Assembly: GCA_947500645.1 (NCBI GenBank)
Contig: CANMSD010000001.1
Coordinates: forward strand, 186,001 to 250,000
DNA: 64,000 bases
DNA from: an uncultured Erythrobacter sp.
GTDB lineage: Bacteria; Pseudomonadota; Alphaproteobacteria; Sphingomonadales; Sphingomonadaceae
Direction of reading: 5' to 3'
Shown: piece by piece, positions 46,880-59,168 of the stretch
Numbering within the stretch: the first letter of the stretch is position 1
Layout: the number at the start of each line of letters is the position of its first letter
Translations under genes and position numbers: made by a program
Notes under the pieces: generated by a model
What the model was told of the DNA's origin: nothing
Database searches by the model: none
Seen by the model: the letters and a program-made list of their open reading frames with translations, nothing else

Positions 46880-47843
46880 AGAAGCGGTCCTCAGCTTCGT
46901 AGTCGAACAGGTCCCACGGATAGGCCGCGAGCTGGGGAAACGCCGCGCGCCAGTCGGCCGGATTGCGCAACCAATTCACTGCGTCATCCATGGTAAAGTC
47001 GTAGGTTGAGAAGTCATCAAAGCCGGCATCAGATGCTTTGCGACAACAGACCTCGAAGGGCTTTGGGACGGACCAGGGAGTTCGGCCAACGGTTCCAACA
47101 GGTGGTTCTTCCATTAGATGGAAACGCACCCTCTTCTCCAGCGCGTCAGCAATGGACTGGCCAATATGCTTCACGTCAGGCGCAAAATCGTTGGCTATGT
47201 TGAATGGACCACCAAGACTTTCATTCGCCAAGAAGGCCGCGAGCGACCCGATATCCTGAGCTGCAGTTGTGTGGAACTGACTCTCGCCCTCAAATGCCAG
47301 GGGAATAACGCGGCGCCGATCTTTCATCCGCTTTACGAACCACCATTCGCGTGGATGGCGGCTGTGTGGCCCATATATCGCGCATGGGCGGAGGATGGCC
47401 ACGCGGTCGCCGAACAATTCGAGAGCCTTGTTCTCCATCCGCACTTTGCGCGTGGAGTAGGTTTCCGGGCCGGGGGCTACCGTGGTCTGATCTTCGGTGA
47501 TTGGACCGCCGAATTCGGGGAAGCCATTTTGCGCGGCTTCATCGAGCGTGCGTCCTTGCGCGTCGCAATATACGCTGGCTGAAGAGATCACGATCAGTTG
47601 CCCGACCTTGTCCGGATCGTAGCGCGCGATATCGTCTTCGTCGAAAGCGATTGTGTCGAGAACTACATCGGCTTGCGGCGCCGGATGCTCTCCCAATACA
47701 TATTGCTCAAAATCGATAGCTCGCCGAAGCCATTCAGGGCGTGTTCGGGAGTGTAGTGAGACCTTCCAGTCATTCGACAGGAACGCTTCAGTGGCCGCAT
47801 ACCCGATCTGACCCGCTCCGACGATAGCTACAGAGCGGGTCAT
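46866..47843 (-). CDS. NAD(P)-binding epimerase/dehydratase-like protein
   Basis: This 325-residue protein begins MTRSVAIVGAGQIGYAATEA, a Rossmann GxGxxG-type dinucleotide motif, and has LIVISSASVYCDA and TYSTRKVRMENKALE. The last matches the extended short-chain dehydrogenase Y-x-x-x-K pattern as YSTRK. It probably acts on a nucleotide-sugar or a related alcohol. I chose ATG 47843 because AGGAGAT lies 7 bases upstream; the frame extends to a TTG at 47861. It is 19 bases from the lpd stop, so it may be transcribed with the TCA operon. Substrate unknown. Confidence 0.75.
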   Translation of the reverse strand: MTRSVAIVGAGQIGYAATEAFLSNDWKVSLHSRTRPEWLRRAIDFEQYVLGEHPAPQADVVLDTIAFDEDDIARYDPDKVGQLIVISSASVYCDAQGRTLDEAAQNGFPEFGGPITEDQTTVAPGPETYSTRKVRMENKALELFGDRVAILRPCAIYGPHSRHPREWWFVKRMKDRRRVIPLAFEGESQFHTTAAQDIGSLAAFLANESLGGPFNIANDFAPDVKHIGQSIADALEKRVRFHLMEEPPVGTVGRTPWSVPKPFEVCCRKASDAGFDDFSTYDFTMDDAVNWLRNPADWRAAFPQLAAYPWDLFDYEAEDRFFEQL

Positions 47844-47862
47844 CTCGGTATCTCCTGACAAA

Positions 47863-49266
47863 TCACATATGGATCGGTTTGCCTTGCACCGCCATTGCCG
47901 CTTCCTTCAAGGCTTCGGCATGGGTCGGGTGGGCGTGGCAAGTGTAAGCAATGTCTTCCGACGTAGCGCCGAATTCCATCGCTTGCGCTGCCTGTGCGAT
48001 CATCGTGCCGGCTAGGCTCGCGACGATATGCACGCCCAGCACGCGGTCGGTGTCGGCATCGGCGACGACCTTCACGAAGCCGTCGGTGTCGCGGTTCGCC
48101 TTGGCGCGGCTGTTCGCCATCATCGGAAACTTGCCGACCTTGACCGTGTGTCCGGCCTCTTTAGCCTCCGCCTCGGTCATGCCGACGTCGGCAAATTCGG
48201 GCATGGTGTAAACGACGCCCGGGATGACATCGTGATTGATGATGCCAGTCTGTCCGGCAACGTTTTCGGCGCAAGCGATGCCTTCGTCCTCGGCCTTGTG
48301 GGCGAGCATCGGGCCGGGCACGCAATCGCCGATGGCCCAGACGCCATCGACCTTCGTGCGAAAGTCGTGATCGATCTCGATCTGGCCGCGCTTGTTGGTC
48401 TCAATACCGATCTTGTCGAGCGCGAGACCATCGGTGTTCGGACGACGTCCAATTGACACCAGCACGTGGCTGGCCTTGATCTTCTGCTCGTCACCGCCAG
48501 CGGCTTTCTCAACCGTCAGGGTCACGGTCTTGCCGCGCGTGCTTGCGCCGGTGACCTTGTGGCCGAGCATCAATTCCATGCCCTGCTTCTTGAAGATCTT
48601 GCCCGCTTCCTTGCGCACATCATCGTCCATGCCGGGTAACAGCTTGTCGAGGAATTCGACCACAGTGACCTTCGCACCGAGGCGGCGCCAGACCGAGCCG
48701 AGTTCCAGCCCGATCACACCGCCGCCGATCACGACGAGGTGTTCCGGCACTTCTTCAAGTTCGAGCGCGCCGGTGCTGTCCACGATCAGCTTCTTGTCGT
48801 TATCGACTTCAACGCCGGGCAGGGGAGTAACCGAAGAGCCGGTGGCGATGATGATATCCTTCGCGGTCACTTTCTCACCGCCGACATCGACCGTGTGTGC
48901 ATCTTCAAAAGCCGCGTGGCCCTTGATCCAGGTCACCTTGTTCTTCTTGAACAGGAATTCGATCCCGCCGGTCAGCTCACCCACCGCCTTGGTCTTCTCG
49001 GCCATCATCTTTGTCAGGTCGAGCTTCGGCTTGGCGGTGATGCCCCAAGTGGCGAAGTGTCCGCCTTCGGCTTCCTCAAACAGTTCGGAGCCGTGGAGCA
49101 ATGCCTTTGACGGGATGCACCCGACATTGAGGCAGGTGCCACCCAGCGTCTCCCGGCTCTCGACGCAAGCGGTCTTCAGGCCCAGCTGCGCCGCGCGGAT
49201 CGCCGCGACATAGCCACCGGGGCCAGCGCCAATAACAAGGACGTCGTAGTCGTAATTCTCAGCCAT
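47863..49266 (-). CDS. lpdA: Dihydrolipoyl dehydrogenase (E3)
   Basis: This 467-residue flavoprotein reoxidises dihydrolipoamide of 2-oxoglutarate dehydrogenase, passing electrons to NAD+. The redox disulfide is Cys45/Cys50 (GGTCLNVGCIPSKALL), the FAD site starts VLVIGAGPGGYVAAIRAAQL, the NAD site has VVIGGGVIGLELGSVW, and the C-terminal CHAHPTHAEALKEA has the catalytic His-Glu pair. It is the last enzyme gene of the minus-strand mdh-suc operon, 117 bases after sucB, with a repeated sphingomonad-type hairpin between. Confidence 0.96.
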   Translation of the reverse strand: MAENYDYDVLVIGAGPGGYVAAIRAAQLGLKTACVESRETLGGTCLNVGCIPSKALLHGSELFEEAEGGHFATWGITAKPKLDLTKMMAEKTKAVGELTGGIEFLFKKNKVTWIKGHAAFEDAHTVDVGGEKVTAKDIIIATGSSVTPLPGVEVDNDKKLIVDSTGALELEEVPEHLVVIGGGVIGLELGSVWRRLGAKVTVVEFLDKLLPGMDDDVRKEAGKIFKKQGMELMLGHKVTGASTRGKTVTLTVEKAAGGDEQKIKASHVLVSIGRRPNTDGLALDKIGIETNKRGQIEIDHDFRTKVDGVWAIGDCVPGPMLAHKAEDEGIACAENVAGQTGIINHDVIPGVVYTMPEFADVGMTEAEAKEAGHTVKVGKFPMMANSRAKANRDTDGFVKVVADADTDRVLGVHIVASLAGTMIAQAAQAMEFGATSEDIAYTCHAHPTHAEALKEAAMAVQGKPIHM

Positions 49267-49279
49267 CAGTAACTCCGCT

Positions 49280-49370
49280 CATCCTGAGCTTGTCGAAGGA
49301 TTGTCCTTCACTTGGTGTCCGTCGCTCAAAAGTGAAGAGCAGGGCTTCGACAGGCGCAGCCCGAACGGAT
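49280..49370. repeat. Sphingomonad-type palindromic repeats between sucB and lpdA
   Basis: ATCCTGAGCTTGTCGAAGGAT (49280-49301) and a later CTTCGACAGGCGCAGCCCGAACGG block (about 49346-49370) are in inverted arrangement, with CTTGTCGAAG and CTTCGACAGG as shared parts. The same repeat family appears near 17550. It probably is a non-coding extragenic repeat, not a regulator of the operon. Confidence 0.65.
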
Positions 49371-49383
49371 TTGGGGATATCGC

Positions 49384-50616
49384 TCACAAATCAATCAGCA
49401 TCCGGGTTGGATCTTCGATTGCTTCCTTGATGATCTTCAGCGCCGTCACGGCCTCGCGGCCATCGATCAGGCGGTGGTCATAGGACAGTGCGAGATACAT
49501 CATCGGGCGGATCACGACTTCGCCATTGATCGCGACCGGGCGTTCTTCAATCCGGTGCAGACCCAGAACGGCGCTTTGCGGAGGATTGATGATCGGGGTC
49601 GACATTAGCGATCCGAACACCCCGCCATTGGAGATGGTGAAGGTGCCGCCGGTCATGTCGTCCATCGTCAGCGTGCCTTCCTTGGCGCGCTTGCCGTAAT
49701 CGGCGATGTCCTTCTCGATGCCAGCGAAGCCCTTCTTGTCGCAATCGCGCACAACCGGGACGACGAGGCCATTTGGCGCAGACACGGCGACCGAGATATC
49801 GACATAATCGTGATAGATGATCTCATCGCCTTCGATGTAGGCGTTGACGCTAGGCACGTCCTTCAATGCGAGGCAGGCGGCCTTTGCAAAGAAGCCCATG
49901 AAGCCAAGACGAATGTCATGCTTCTTGGCGAACATGTCCTTGTACTTGGTGCGCGCTTCGATAACCGCACTCATATCGCAATCGTTGAAAGTGGTGAGCA
50001 GGGCGGCATTGTCCTGCGCGCCTTTCAAACGCTTGGCGATGGTCTGGCGCATCCGCGTCATCTTGACGCGTTCTTCGTTGCGGCCAGCGGAAGGTGCCGC
50101 GGTGCCTTTAGCGGCGGCCGGAGCGGGTGTTGCCGCTGGAGCGGGATCACCCTTGGCTTTCGCTGCGGCGAGCACGTCCTCCTTGGTCAGGCGGCCATCC
50201 TTGCCAGTGCCCTTAATGGTCGACGGATCGACCCCGTGTTCGAGCACGGCGCGGCGCACAGCAGGTGAAAGCGTTTGTGCGACGGCTTTAACATCGTCCG
50301 ACGCCTCCGCCTTGGCGGCGGGTGCGGGCGTTTCCGCCTTTGCTGCCGGAGCGGGCGAGGGCGATGCGCTGGCAGAAGCGCTCTCGTCGATGATGGCGAT
50401 AACCGCACCGACTTCGACCGTGTCGCCAACGGCCGCCTTATGCTCGGTCAGCACACCGGCAATCGGCGAGGGCACGTCGACCGCTACCTTGTCCGTTTCA
50501 AGACTGGCAATCGGCTCGTCGGCTGCAACCGCTTCGCCGGGCTGCTTGAGCCATTCGCCAATGGAGCCTTCGGTGACGGATTCTCCGAGTGCGGGAACTT
50601 TGATTTCCTGGGCCAT
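49384..50616 (-). CDS. sucB: 2-oxoglutarate dehydrogenase E2, dihydrolipoyl succinyltransferase
   Basis: This 410-residue enzyme transfers the succinyl group to CoA. Domains in order: lipoyl domain (1-75) with lipoylated Lys43 in [10 protein letters not shown], an Ala/Pro linker (75-112), E3-binding domain (about 114-150, [19 protein letters not shown]), a second linker, and the catalytic core with [10 protein letters not shown] (about 378-387). One lipoyl domain is standard for E2o. It is 11 bases before (on the minus strand, after) sucA and thus cotranscribed. Confidence 0.96.
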   Translation of the reverse strand: MAQEIKVPALGESVTEGSIGEWLKQPGEAVAADEPIASLETDKVAVDVPSPIAGVLTEHKAAVGDTVEVGAVIAIIDESASASASPSPAPAAKAETPAPAAKAEASDDVKAVAQTLSPAVRRAVLEHGVDPSTIKGTGKDGRLTKEDVLAAAKAKGDPAPAATPAPAAAKGTAAPSAGRNEERVKMTRMRQTIAKRLKGAQDNAALLTTFNDCDMSAVIEARTKYKDMFAKKHDIRLGFMGFFAKAACLALKDVPSVNAYIEGDEIIYHDYVDISVAVSAPNGLVVPVVRDCDKKGFAGIEKDIADYGKRAKEGTLTMDDMTGGTFTISNGGVFGSLMSTPIINPPQSAVLGLHRIEERPVAINGEVVIRPMMYLALSYDHRLIDGREAVTALKIIKEAIEDPTRMLIDL

Positions 50617-50627
50617 GATGTGTTTCC

Positions 50628-53444
50628 TTAGGCCTTCTTCTTAGTGGGTTTCTTGGATGACTTGGTCAGGCCAAGCGCCGCATTGATCAGCGCCTCCTGC
50701 TGCTCGGCATGCCGCTTGGCGAGGCCGGTTGCAGGCGACGCTGCTGCATCGCGTCCGGCGTAAGTCGGGCGCATGCCGTCATGCCCCGCTTCAGTCAGCG
50801 ATTCCTCGATCTGGTTGTCGACGAAGAACCATGCGCCGTTGTTTTTCGGCTCTTCCTGACACCACACGACGCTTTCGAGATTGGTCATGCGCTTGAGCCG
50901 CACGGCCAGCGGCTCGCCGGGGAAAGGATAGATTTGCTCGATGCGGACGATCGAGACGTCCTTAAGGCCGGCCTTGTCGCGCGCCTCGATAAGATCGTAA
51001 GCAACCTTGCCAGAGCACAATACGAGCCGCTTGATCTTCTTGTCGTCGATCTCTGTCGTATCCGACTTGATCCGCATGAAGTGATGCTCTCCGAGGAACT
51101 CCTCGCGCGGACTCTTCGCCATCGGGTGACGCAGCAACGATTTGGGCGTCATGATCACCAGCGGCTTGCGGAATGGTCGCAGCATCTGGCGACGCAGGAC
51201 GTGGAAATAGTTCGCCGGGGTGGTGATGTTGCAGACCTGGATATTGTCGTTCGCGCACAATTGCAGGAAGCGTTCGAGCCGCGCGGAGCTGTGCTCCGGC
51301 CCTTGGCCTTCATAACCGTGAGGCAGCAGCATCACGAGGCCGTTTGCGCGCAGCCATTTGGCTTCACCACTGGCGATGAACTGATCGATCATGATCTGCG
51401 CGCCATTGGCGAAATCGCCGAACTGCGCTTCCCACATCACCAGCGATTTTGGGTCGGCCATGGCGAACCCGTATTCAAAGCCGAGGACGCCATATTCGGA
51501 GAGCGTGCTGTCATAGACCTCGAACTTGCCGTGAGGGAGAGTGGTGAGCGGGATGTACTTGCGCTCGGATTTCTGATCGATCCACACAGCATGACGCTGG
51601 CTAAAGGTGCCGCGGCCCGAGTCCTGACCGGACAGGCGCACGCCATATCCGCCCATCACCAGGCTGCCAAAGGCAAGCGCCTCGGCGGTCGCCCAGTCGA
51701 AGCCTTCTCCGGAAGAGAACATCTCCTCCTTGGCCTTGATCACCCGGCCCAAGGTCCTGTGAATCTCCAGATCGTCTGGAACCTCGGTCAGCACTCTGCC
51801 GAGACTGTCGAACTGCTTCGGCTCGAGCGCGGTGTGAACATTGCGCCGCGCCGTCTCCGGATCGACTGGCTTGTTGAGCCCTGCCCAGCGGCCTGCAAAC
51901 CAATCCGCTTCATTGGGCTTATAGCTTTTGGCCGCTTCGAACTCTTCGTCGAGTTGCGCGACGAATTCGCTCTGCAACTCGTCCAGCGTGCCATCGTCGA
52001 TCACGCCTTCTTTAATGAGGCGGTCGGAGTAGATCGCGCTCACTTTAGGGTGCTTGCGGATCTCATCATACATCAGCGGCTGCGTGAATTTCGGCTCGTC
52101 GCCTTCGTTATGACCGAAGCGGCGATAGCACCACATGTCGATCACAACATCACGCTTGAAGGTCTGACGGTATTCGATGGCGAGCTTGCAGGCGAAAGTC
52201 ACCGCTTCGGGATCGTCGCCATTCACGTGCAGGATCGGCGCCATCACCCCCTTCGCCACGTCCGATGGGTAGGGCGAACTGCGCGCAAAGCGAGGCGAAG
52301 TGGTGAAGCCGATCTGGTTATTGATGATGAAGTGCAGGCAGCCGCCGGTGTCATAGCCATTGACGCCTGACAGGCTCAGGCTTTCCCAAACCACGCCCTG
52401 GCCGGCAAAGGCCGCATCGCCATGGATCAGGACCGGGAGAACCTGCTCCTTCTTGTCGAGATCGTCGCGAACAGCCTGCTGCGCACGGGTTTTGCCCAAC
52501 ACCACCGGGTCGACCGCCTCCAGATGCGATGGATTGGGAACGAGCGACATGTGCACTTCGATCCCGTCAAAACTGCGATCGGTGCTGGTGCCGAGGTGGT
52601 ACTTCACATCGCCCGATCCGCCGACATCTTCCGGGTTGGCGCTGCCGCCCGAGAACTCGTGGAAGATAACCTTGTAAGGCTTGGCCATCACATTCGCGAG
52701 CACGTTCAAACGGCCGCGGTGCGCCATGCCGTAAATGATTTCGCGTACGCCGGCTGCGCCGCCATTCTTGATTACCGCCTCGAGCGCGGGGATCATCGAC
52801 TCGCCGCCATCAAGGCCGAAGCGCTTGGTCCCGACATATTTCTTGCCGAGAAATGCCTCGTACTGCTCGCCGCGCACCACGGCACCCAGGATCGCGCGCT
52901 TGCCCTCGGGCGTAAACTGGATCGTCTCACCCGGGCTTTCGAACTTGTCCTGCAGGAAACGCCGCTCTTCCGTGTCGGCGATATGCATGTATTCCAGGCC
53001 GACCTTGCCGCAATAGGTCGTCTTTAGTGCCTCATGCAGCTCGCCGACCGTGGTCCATTCCAGCCCCAGCACGCTGCCGACATAGACTTGCTCACTTTCC
53101 TTGCCTGCGAGGCCATGGAAATCGAGCGTCAAGTCTTGCGGCATGTCGCGGTGCGACAACCCCAGCGGATCGAGATCTGCCGCCATATGCCCGCGCACAC
53201 GATAGAGCCGCACCAGTGTCATCGCCGCAATAGAGAGGCTCGCCGCCTGTTCAATTGCTGCCGGATCGAGCGCCTTGCCAGCCTTCTTCGCGGCCTTTTC
53301 GACCGCCAGCTGCATCACTGTCGGATCGAGCGCCTGCGTCAGATCATCCGCCGTTTCGCCGCCGGTCAGCGGCCAGCGCGGATTGCCCCAGGACGGGCCG
53401 GGCTGCGGGTCATCGGGATAGAAGTTTTGCGGTTCATTGCCCAT
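50628..53444 (-). CDS. sucA: 2-oxoglutarate dehydrogenase E1
   Basis: This 938-residue thiamine-diphosphate enzyme decarboxylates 2-oxoglutarate. It has the E1o pattern: [16 protein letters not shown] ([17 protein letters not shown]), the [23 protein letters not shown]/Mg block, [20 protein letters not shown] and [10 protein letters not shown]. Length is typical. It lies 63 bases after sucD in the operon. The protein's N-terminal [11 protein letters not shown] segment is short compared with E. coli. Confidence 0.97.
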   Translation of the reverse strand: MGNEPQNFYPDDPQPGPSWGNPRWPLTGGETADDLTQALDPTVMQLAVEKAAKKAGKALDPAAIEQAASLSIAAMTLVRLYRVRGHMAADLDPLGLSHRDMPQDLTLDFHGLAGKESEQVYVGSVLGLEWTTVGELHEALKTTYCGKVGLEYMHIADTEERRFLQDKFESPGETIQFTPEGKRAILGAVVRGEQYEAFLGKKYVGTKRFGLDGGESMIPALEAVIKNGGAAGVREIIYGMAHRGRLNVLANVMAKPYKVIFHEFSGGSANPEDVGGSGDVKYHLGTSTDRSFDGIEVHMSLVPNPSHLEAVDPVVLGKTRAQQAVRDDLDKKEQVLPVLIHGDAAFAGQGVVWESLSLSGVNGYDTGGCLHFIINNQIGFTTSPRFARSSPYPSDVAKGVMAPILHVNGDDPEAVTFACKLAIEYRQTFKRDVVIDMWCYRRFGHNEGDEPKFTQPLMYDEIRKHPKVSAIYSDRLIKEGVIDDGTLDELQSEFVAQLDEEFEAAKSYKPNEADWFAGRWAGLNKPVDPETARRNVHTALEPKQFDSLGRVLTEVPDDLEIHRTLGRVIKAKEEMFSSGEGFDWATAEALAFGSLVMGGYGVRLSGQDSGRGTFSQRHAVWIDQKSERKYIPLTTLPHGKFEVYDSTLSEYGVLGFEYGFAMADPKSLVMWEAQFGDFANGAQIMIDQFIASGEAKWLRANGLVMLLPHGYEGQGPEHSSARLERFLQLCANDNIQVCNITTPANYFHVLRRQMLRPFRKPLVIMTPKSLLRHPMAKSPREEFLGEHHFMRIKSDTTEIDDKKIKRLVLCSGKVAYDLIEARDKAGLKDVSIVRIEQIYPFPGEPLAVRLKRMTNLESVVWCQEEPKNNGAWFFVDNQIEESLTEAGHDGMRPTYAGRDAAASPATGLAKRHAEQQEALINAALGLTKSSKKPTKKKA

Positions 53445-53507
53445 AGCGGGTCTCCAGGGGGAGGAGGGTGTGTGAGCCCATGCAGGTGCGCGGGCTCATC
53501 ACGGAAT

Positions 53508-54398
53508 TCAGGCCATTTCCTTCAACATCGCATCCAGCGTCGTACCGAGCTCGGATGGCGAGGGCGAGACACGGATACCGGCGTCTTCCATCGCCGCGAT
53601 CTTGTCGTCAGCGCCGCCTTTACCGCCCGAAACGATTGCGCCGGCATGGCCCATACGGCGACCGGGAGGTGCCGTGCGGCCCGCGATAAAGCCGACGGTT
53701 GGTTTGCTGCGGCCTTTTGTTGCTTCCTGCTTTAGGAATTCCGCCGCTTCTTCTTCCGCACTTCCGCCGATCTCGCCGATCATGATGATCGACTTGGTCT
53801 CGTCATCATCGAGGAACAGGTCGAGCACGTCGATAAAGTTGGTGCCGTTCACAGGGTCACCGCCAATACCGACGGCCGTGGTCTGACCCAGGCCGACCAT
53901 CGTGGTCTGGTGTACGGCTTCGTAGGTGAGCGTGCCGGAGCGGCTGACGACGCCGACGCTGCCCTTTTTGAAGATGCTGCCAGGCATAATGCCGATCTTG
54001 CACTCTTCCGGAGTGAGCACGCCGGGGCAGTTCGGGCCGATCAGGCGTGACTTGCTGCCTTCGAGCGCACGCTTCACGCGCACCATGTCGAGCACCGGAA
54101 TGCCTTCGGTAATCGCAATGATCAGCTCAACCTCGGCATCGATCGCTTCGCAAATCGCGTCGCCGGCGAAGGGTGGAGGAACGTAGATGCACGATGCGGT
54201 CGCGCCGGTCGCATCCTTCGCCTCACGCACCGTGTTGAACTGCGGAAGGCCGATATGCTCGGTGCCGCCTTTGCCCGGCGTGACGCCAGCGACCATCTGC
54301 GTCCCGTAATCGAGCGCCTGCTGCGTGTGGAAGGTGCCGGTGTTGCCGGTCATCCCCTGGGTGATGACCTTGGTGTCTTTGTTTACGAGGATCGACAT
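53508..54398 (-). CDS. sucD: Succinate-CoA ligase alpha subunit
   Basis: This 296-residue subunit carries the CoA-binding Rossmann domain ([20 protein letters not shown]) and the phosphohistidine loop [18 protein letters not shown] with His251. With a beta subunit (sucC) it makes ATP or GTP from succinyl-CoA. The beta subunit gene is not in the usual place directly upstream; instead there is a small exported protein. The start directly follows the stop of that gene (no gap). Confidence 0.97.
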   Translation of the reverse strand: MSILVNKDTKVITQGMTGNTGTFHTQQALDYGTQMVAGVTPGKGGTEHIGLPQFNTVREAKDATGATASCIYVPPPFAGDAICEAIDAEVELIIAITEGIPVLDMVRVKRALEGSKSRLIGPNCPGVLTPEECKIGIMPGSIFKKGSVGVVSRSGTLTYEAVHQTTMVGLGQTTAVGIGGDPVNGTNFIDVLDLFLDDDETKSIIMIGEIGGSAEEEAAEFLKQEATKGRSKPTVGFIAGRTAPPGRRMGHAGAIVSGGKGGADDKIAAMEDAGIRVSPSPSELGTTLDAMLKEMA

Positions 54399-55019
54399 CT
54401 ACTTTTCCACTCCTACGGTATCTGATTTGAAGGCAACGCCATCGAACTTGAAGGCTTCTTTAACTGGGCTGCCCGGAGGCACAAAGAATAGCTGGAAGCT
54501 GTCGTGGCCTTCGGAAATGCCTGGCTCCCAATCGGCGACATTGATCTGCTCCTGATCGATTACCTTGGCCGGCTCTCTATCAAGCCATTGCGCTACGGTT
54601 TCGGGCGAGACTTGTCTGGTCTCTCCAAGGTCGAACAGGCGGCATCCTGTTACGCGAATGTCGGAGACCTTCACTTCCGAGAGGATGATGAAAACACGCT
54701 CGCCCGCGATCGTCTTTTCGAAGACTTCCATCTCGCTCATCGTGCCGCCTTGAGCCTCGACAGCCTCGCCGCCGGTTTCGCGGGCGAAAGTGACGAACAT
54801 CGCCAACTGCACCGGCATGAACGCATCGATCCGCTGCCAGCCCGCTGCGTCGAGCGAGGCAGAGGCAGCGGCTTGATTGCCGATTGACCCGCAACCTTCG
54901 CGGAAGGCGTTGAGCACTTCGAGCGCCGGGTAGGGCGCTTCCGCGTCACCCGCATGCGCATCATGCGCCGCCGCCGGGGCAGCGATCGCACAAGCAAGAA
55001 GAGGGAGGAGGATGCGCAT
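54399..55019 (-). CDS. Exported protein of unknown function between mdh and sucD
   Basis: This 206-residue protein has a signal peptide (MRILLPLLACAIAAPAAA). The mature part has two Cys (REGCGSIGN and VTGCRLFDL), probably a disulfide, and no known catalytic motif. It is not a beta subunit of succinate-CoA ligase. It abuts sucD without a gap and so shares its message. Its presence in a TCA operon is unexplained; it may be a conserved lineage-specific insertion. Confidence 0.72.
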   Translation of the reverse strand: MRILLPLLACAIAAPAAAHDAHAGDAEAPYPALEVLNAFREGCGSIGNQAAASASLDAAGWQRIDAFMPVQLAMFVTFARETGGEAVEAQGGTMSEMEVFEKTIAGERVFIILSEVKVSDIRVTGCRLFDLGETRQVSPETVAQWLDREPAKVIDQEQINVADWEPGISEGHDSFQLFFVPPGSPVKEAFKFDGVAFKSDTVGVEK

Positions 55020-55062
55020 CAGTTCTACGCGATGAGCCCAATATGTTTGTGTATGAGGATGC

Positions 55063-56365
<1,303 letters not shown>

Positions 56366-56431
56366 CTATCACACGCATTTGGTATTCGGCGCCGTCCCGA
56401 GCGGCCAGAGCACCTGCGCAATACGGGGAAG

Positions 56432-56460
56432 GAATTAGGCCGGAGCATGGGCGATTGCAA
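56432..56460 (-). promoter_or_regulatory. Putative mdh operon promoter: TTGCAA - 17 - TAATTC
   Basis: On the minus strand, TTGCAA (56460-56455) and TAATTC (56437-56432) are 17 bases apart and about 110 bases before the mdh ATG. It would drive the mdh-sucD-sucA-sucB-lpdA operon. Confidence 0.5.
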
Positions 56461-56590
56461 CCGGCAAAAGCCCTCATATGCCAACAATTTATGCAAGTAG
56501 TTCGCAATAGCGATAAGGGTTTCGGCAATGGCTGAGCGCCGCAGTGAATGCGCGCTCAATCGGGCTTTGCGCGATGGTAAGGGCTTCTGT

Positions 56591-58585
56591 CTAGCCGAGG
56601 TTTTGCTTGTTGTCGCCGAGGCCGAGTGCAAGCCCATCGGGATCGCGTTCTTGCGCGAGCAGCATTGCGGCAAGATAGTCCGGCACGGCGCGGCTGAAAT
56701 AGAAACCTTGTCCCAATGTACAGCCAGCGGCCTTCACGGCCTGAACCTGTTCGATAGTCTCAAGCCCCTCGGCGACGATGTCCATCTGCAGGGTAGAGCC
56801 CATCTCTGCGACAGCGCGGATGATGGCATCGCTCTTGCGGCCAACATTGGGGCCGGAGACAAAGCTGCGGTCGACCTTGATCTTTTTGAATGGGAAGGTG
56901 TTGATGTAGCCGAGCGAGGAATAGCCCGTGCCGAAATCGTCGAGCGCGAACTTGACGCCCATCGCTGACAATTCCTGAATGAAATTGGCGGTCGCATGAT
57001 TGTCGTCGATGAACAGGCTTTCGGTCACTTCCAGCTCGAGCCGGGCCGGATCCAGCCCGGCCTCGCGCAGAGCGTTCTTGATGCCCAGAGCGGCTCCCGG
57101 CGCGCGGATTTGCAGCGGCGACAGATTCACGGCGATCGAGATATCTTCCGGCCATTGCGCGGCAGTGCGGGCGGCCTGCGCCGTGATCCAGTTGCCAAGC
57201 GTTACGATTACGCCGGTTTCCTCCGCCACCGGGATGAATTCGTCGGGGCGCAATTCACCCTTTTCCGGGTGGAACCAACGGACGAGCGCTTCGAACGTGC
57301 GGATCTTCCCGGTTTCAAGATCGACGATAGGCTGGAAGAAGATCGACAGTTCGTCGCGCTTGAGGGCCATGCGGAGCTCGTCTTCAATCTCACGCCGACG
57401 CACAAGATCGCGGGTCATGGTCTTGTCGAAAAAGCGAGTTTGCGAACGGCCGCCAACCTTGGCGTGATACAGCGCGAGGTCTGCCGACTTCATCAGAGTG
57501 TCGGCGTCGTTGCCGTCCTCCGGAAGCAGCGCAACGCCCAGCGATGCACGCACTTCCAGCCTGTTTCCATCGACACGCACCGGGCGCATGATTTCGGCAT
57601 GGACTTCACTGGCGATCTGCTCTGAATGCTTGCGGCTGTTGATTGGACAGAACATCACAAATTCATCGCCGCCAAAACGCGCGACTGTGGCGCCAGGTGG
57701 GGAGACTTCGCGCAGACGGCGCGCGACCTCGGTCAGGACGCGATCGCCAACGGGGTGGCCGAGCAGGTCGTTCACTTCCTTGAAGCGGTCGAGGTCGATC
57801 CAGAACAAGGCCAGCTGGCTGTCGTCATCGACCGCCATCATCGTCTCGACCATGGAGTGGTTTAGGCCAGCGCGGTTGGCGAGGCCCGTTACAACATCGG
57901 TACGGGCGAGAATTTGCATCTTGTCGGCCAGCTGGGCGCTGGTCTCCGCGGCGGCGATGGAGTCCCGCAGGATTTTGAATACGTTCATCGTGATCGATAT
58001 CATCGCCGGGATCAGCAGCAATATGTTCACGAAGAACACCAGAAATGCGATGCTGCCGGCGGCAAGCGCGGCAAACATGATTGGCAGGCATACGAGGATC
58101 AACTGACCCATCGCGATGGTCGGGCGACCGGCATTGCGAGCGCAAATGCCCACGCCGTAGCAAAGCGCATTTGCTACCATCAGCACCTCGACCTCGGCGC
58201 TGGCATTGTTCCAAATGGTGAGCGCCGCGATCAGGCCGATCACGAAGGCGTAACTGAACGCGCCGATCTCATAGATCAATTCAAGCTTGCGCGTGCTCGT
58301 GTCGGCTCTTTCAGGAGCAAGTCCTATTGCCGCCGTAACGCGGGCAACAGCGATTATGGTCAGAACTATGCACCCGACATACAGGATATGCATGCTGGAA
58401 ACCCAAGCGGCGACTGCAGTCGAAGCAATACCGTTGATGGCACCGATCGCGAGGCTGGTGGGCTGGGTGTAAAGCGATTTGACGAGTGTGCGGCGAACCC
58501 GCGCAGACAGATTGTCTGATCGTTTGCGCGATCCAATTGCATCGCGCAGTTTCAACAATGGCCCGCGTGCGCCCGACATACGCAT
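56591..58585 (-). CDS. Membrane-bound GGDEF-EAL protein (c-di-GMP turnover)
   Basis: This 664-residue protein has five or so transmembrane segments (about 45-220), a GGDEF domain with VARFGGDEFVMF (active-site GGDEF intact), and an EAL domain with FEALVRWFHPE and the conserved LDDFGTGYSSLGYI. The EAL catalytic motif is present. Thus it could make and/or break c-di-GMP; which activity dominates is not readable from sequence. The first ATG is uncertain (second ATG two codons later). It is transcribed toward mdh but separated by about 270 bases. Confidence 0.9.
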   Translation of the reverse strand: MRMSGARGPLLKLRDAIGSRKRSDNLSARVRRTLVKSLYTQPTSLAIGAINGIASTAVAAWVSSMHILYVGCIVLTIIAVARVTAAIGLAPERADTSTRKLELIYEIGAFSYAFVIGLIAALTIWNNASAEVEVLMVANALCYGVGICARNAGRPTIAMGQLILVCLPIMFAALAAGSIAFLVFFVNILLLIPAMISITMNVFKILRDSIAAAETSAQLADKMQILARTDVVTGLANRAGLNHSMVETMMAVDDDSQLALFWIDLDRFKEVNDLLGHPVGDRVLTEVARRLREVSPPGATVARFGGDEFVMFCPINSRKHSEQIASEVHAEIMRPVRVDGNRLEVRASLGVALLPEDGNDADTLMKSADLALYHAKVGGRSQTRFFDKTMTRDLVRRREIEDELRMALKRDELSIFFQPIVDLETGKIRTFEALVRWFHPEKGELRPDEFIPVAEETGVIVTLGNWITAQAARTAAQWPEDISIAVNLSPLQIRAPGAALGIKNALREAGLDPARLELEVTESLFIDDNHATANFIQELSAMGVKFALDDFGTGYSSLGYINTFPFKKIKVDRSFVSGPNVGRKSDAIIRAVAEMGSTLQMDIVAEGLETIEQVQAVKAAGCTLGQGFYFSRAVPDYLAAMLLAQERDPDGLALGLGDNKQNLG

Positions 58586-58656
58586 GCTCTACGCGCAAGA
58601 GGTCAAATTGAGGTTAACACTCTACTTACCGAAAATACCCGAAAAGTTTCAGATAA

Positions 58657-58992
58657 TTACGCGACGGGCTCGATATGCGTGTCGGAATTCGAGGCGCCGG
58701 ACTGCTGCTCAAGCTGTGCGGCCAGACGCCGATCGAGTGTGCGAGTGATTCCCAACCACCAATCGTAAGCCTGTCTGTCACCTGCGAAAAACGCCTCTTG
58801 CGCTTTGCCGCGCGCGACCCGCGCCGAGCTGAGTCCGTGTTCGCTGAAATGGCGCAAAGCCGCCTTCAGCACCTTGTCGGTGGGCGTGCTATTGCCATTG
58901 TCGTTGGCCGCATAGCCGATCTCGCGCTTGGCGAATGCACGCGCAACCGGCGAACAGCCTGGGGTGCGCGCGGCGGCAAAATGGATGGTCAT
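58657..58992 (-). CDS. Small hypothetical protein
   Basis: This 111-residue protein contains helical blocks such as KVLKAALRHFSEHGLSSARV and DRQAYDWWLGITRTLDRRLA. I do not recognise a family from the sequence, though I believe similar proteins occur in sphingomonads. There is no export signal. The gene is 71 bases from the GGDEF-EAL start and may be cotranscribed with it. No partner gives a function. Confidence 0.6.
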   Translation of the reverse strand: MTIHFAAARTPGCSPVARAFAKREIGYAANDNGNSTPTDKVLKAALRHFSEHGLSSARVARGKAQEAFFAGDRQAYDWWLGITRTLDRRLAAQLEQQSGASNSDTHIEPVA

Positions 58993-59168
58993 TTTAGGTT
59001 TGTCGTCCCGTTTGGCGGAGTTGACCCTCCGCGCAAGAATATCGTCTCTGCGATTGCTTCTAATGCCCGGGCGCTAAAGGGAGGTGCTCGGACAAGGTTT
59101 CCAGCGTGTTAATCTGAGCCTGCGGGCTGAATTATCCCACGATCAAAGGTGCTTGCCTCGATGTGCGT

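Noticed and set aside
50709..52370. 553-codon open frame on the plus strand
   Set aside because: It is fully antisense to sucA, which is unmistakable.
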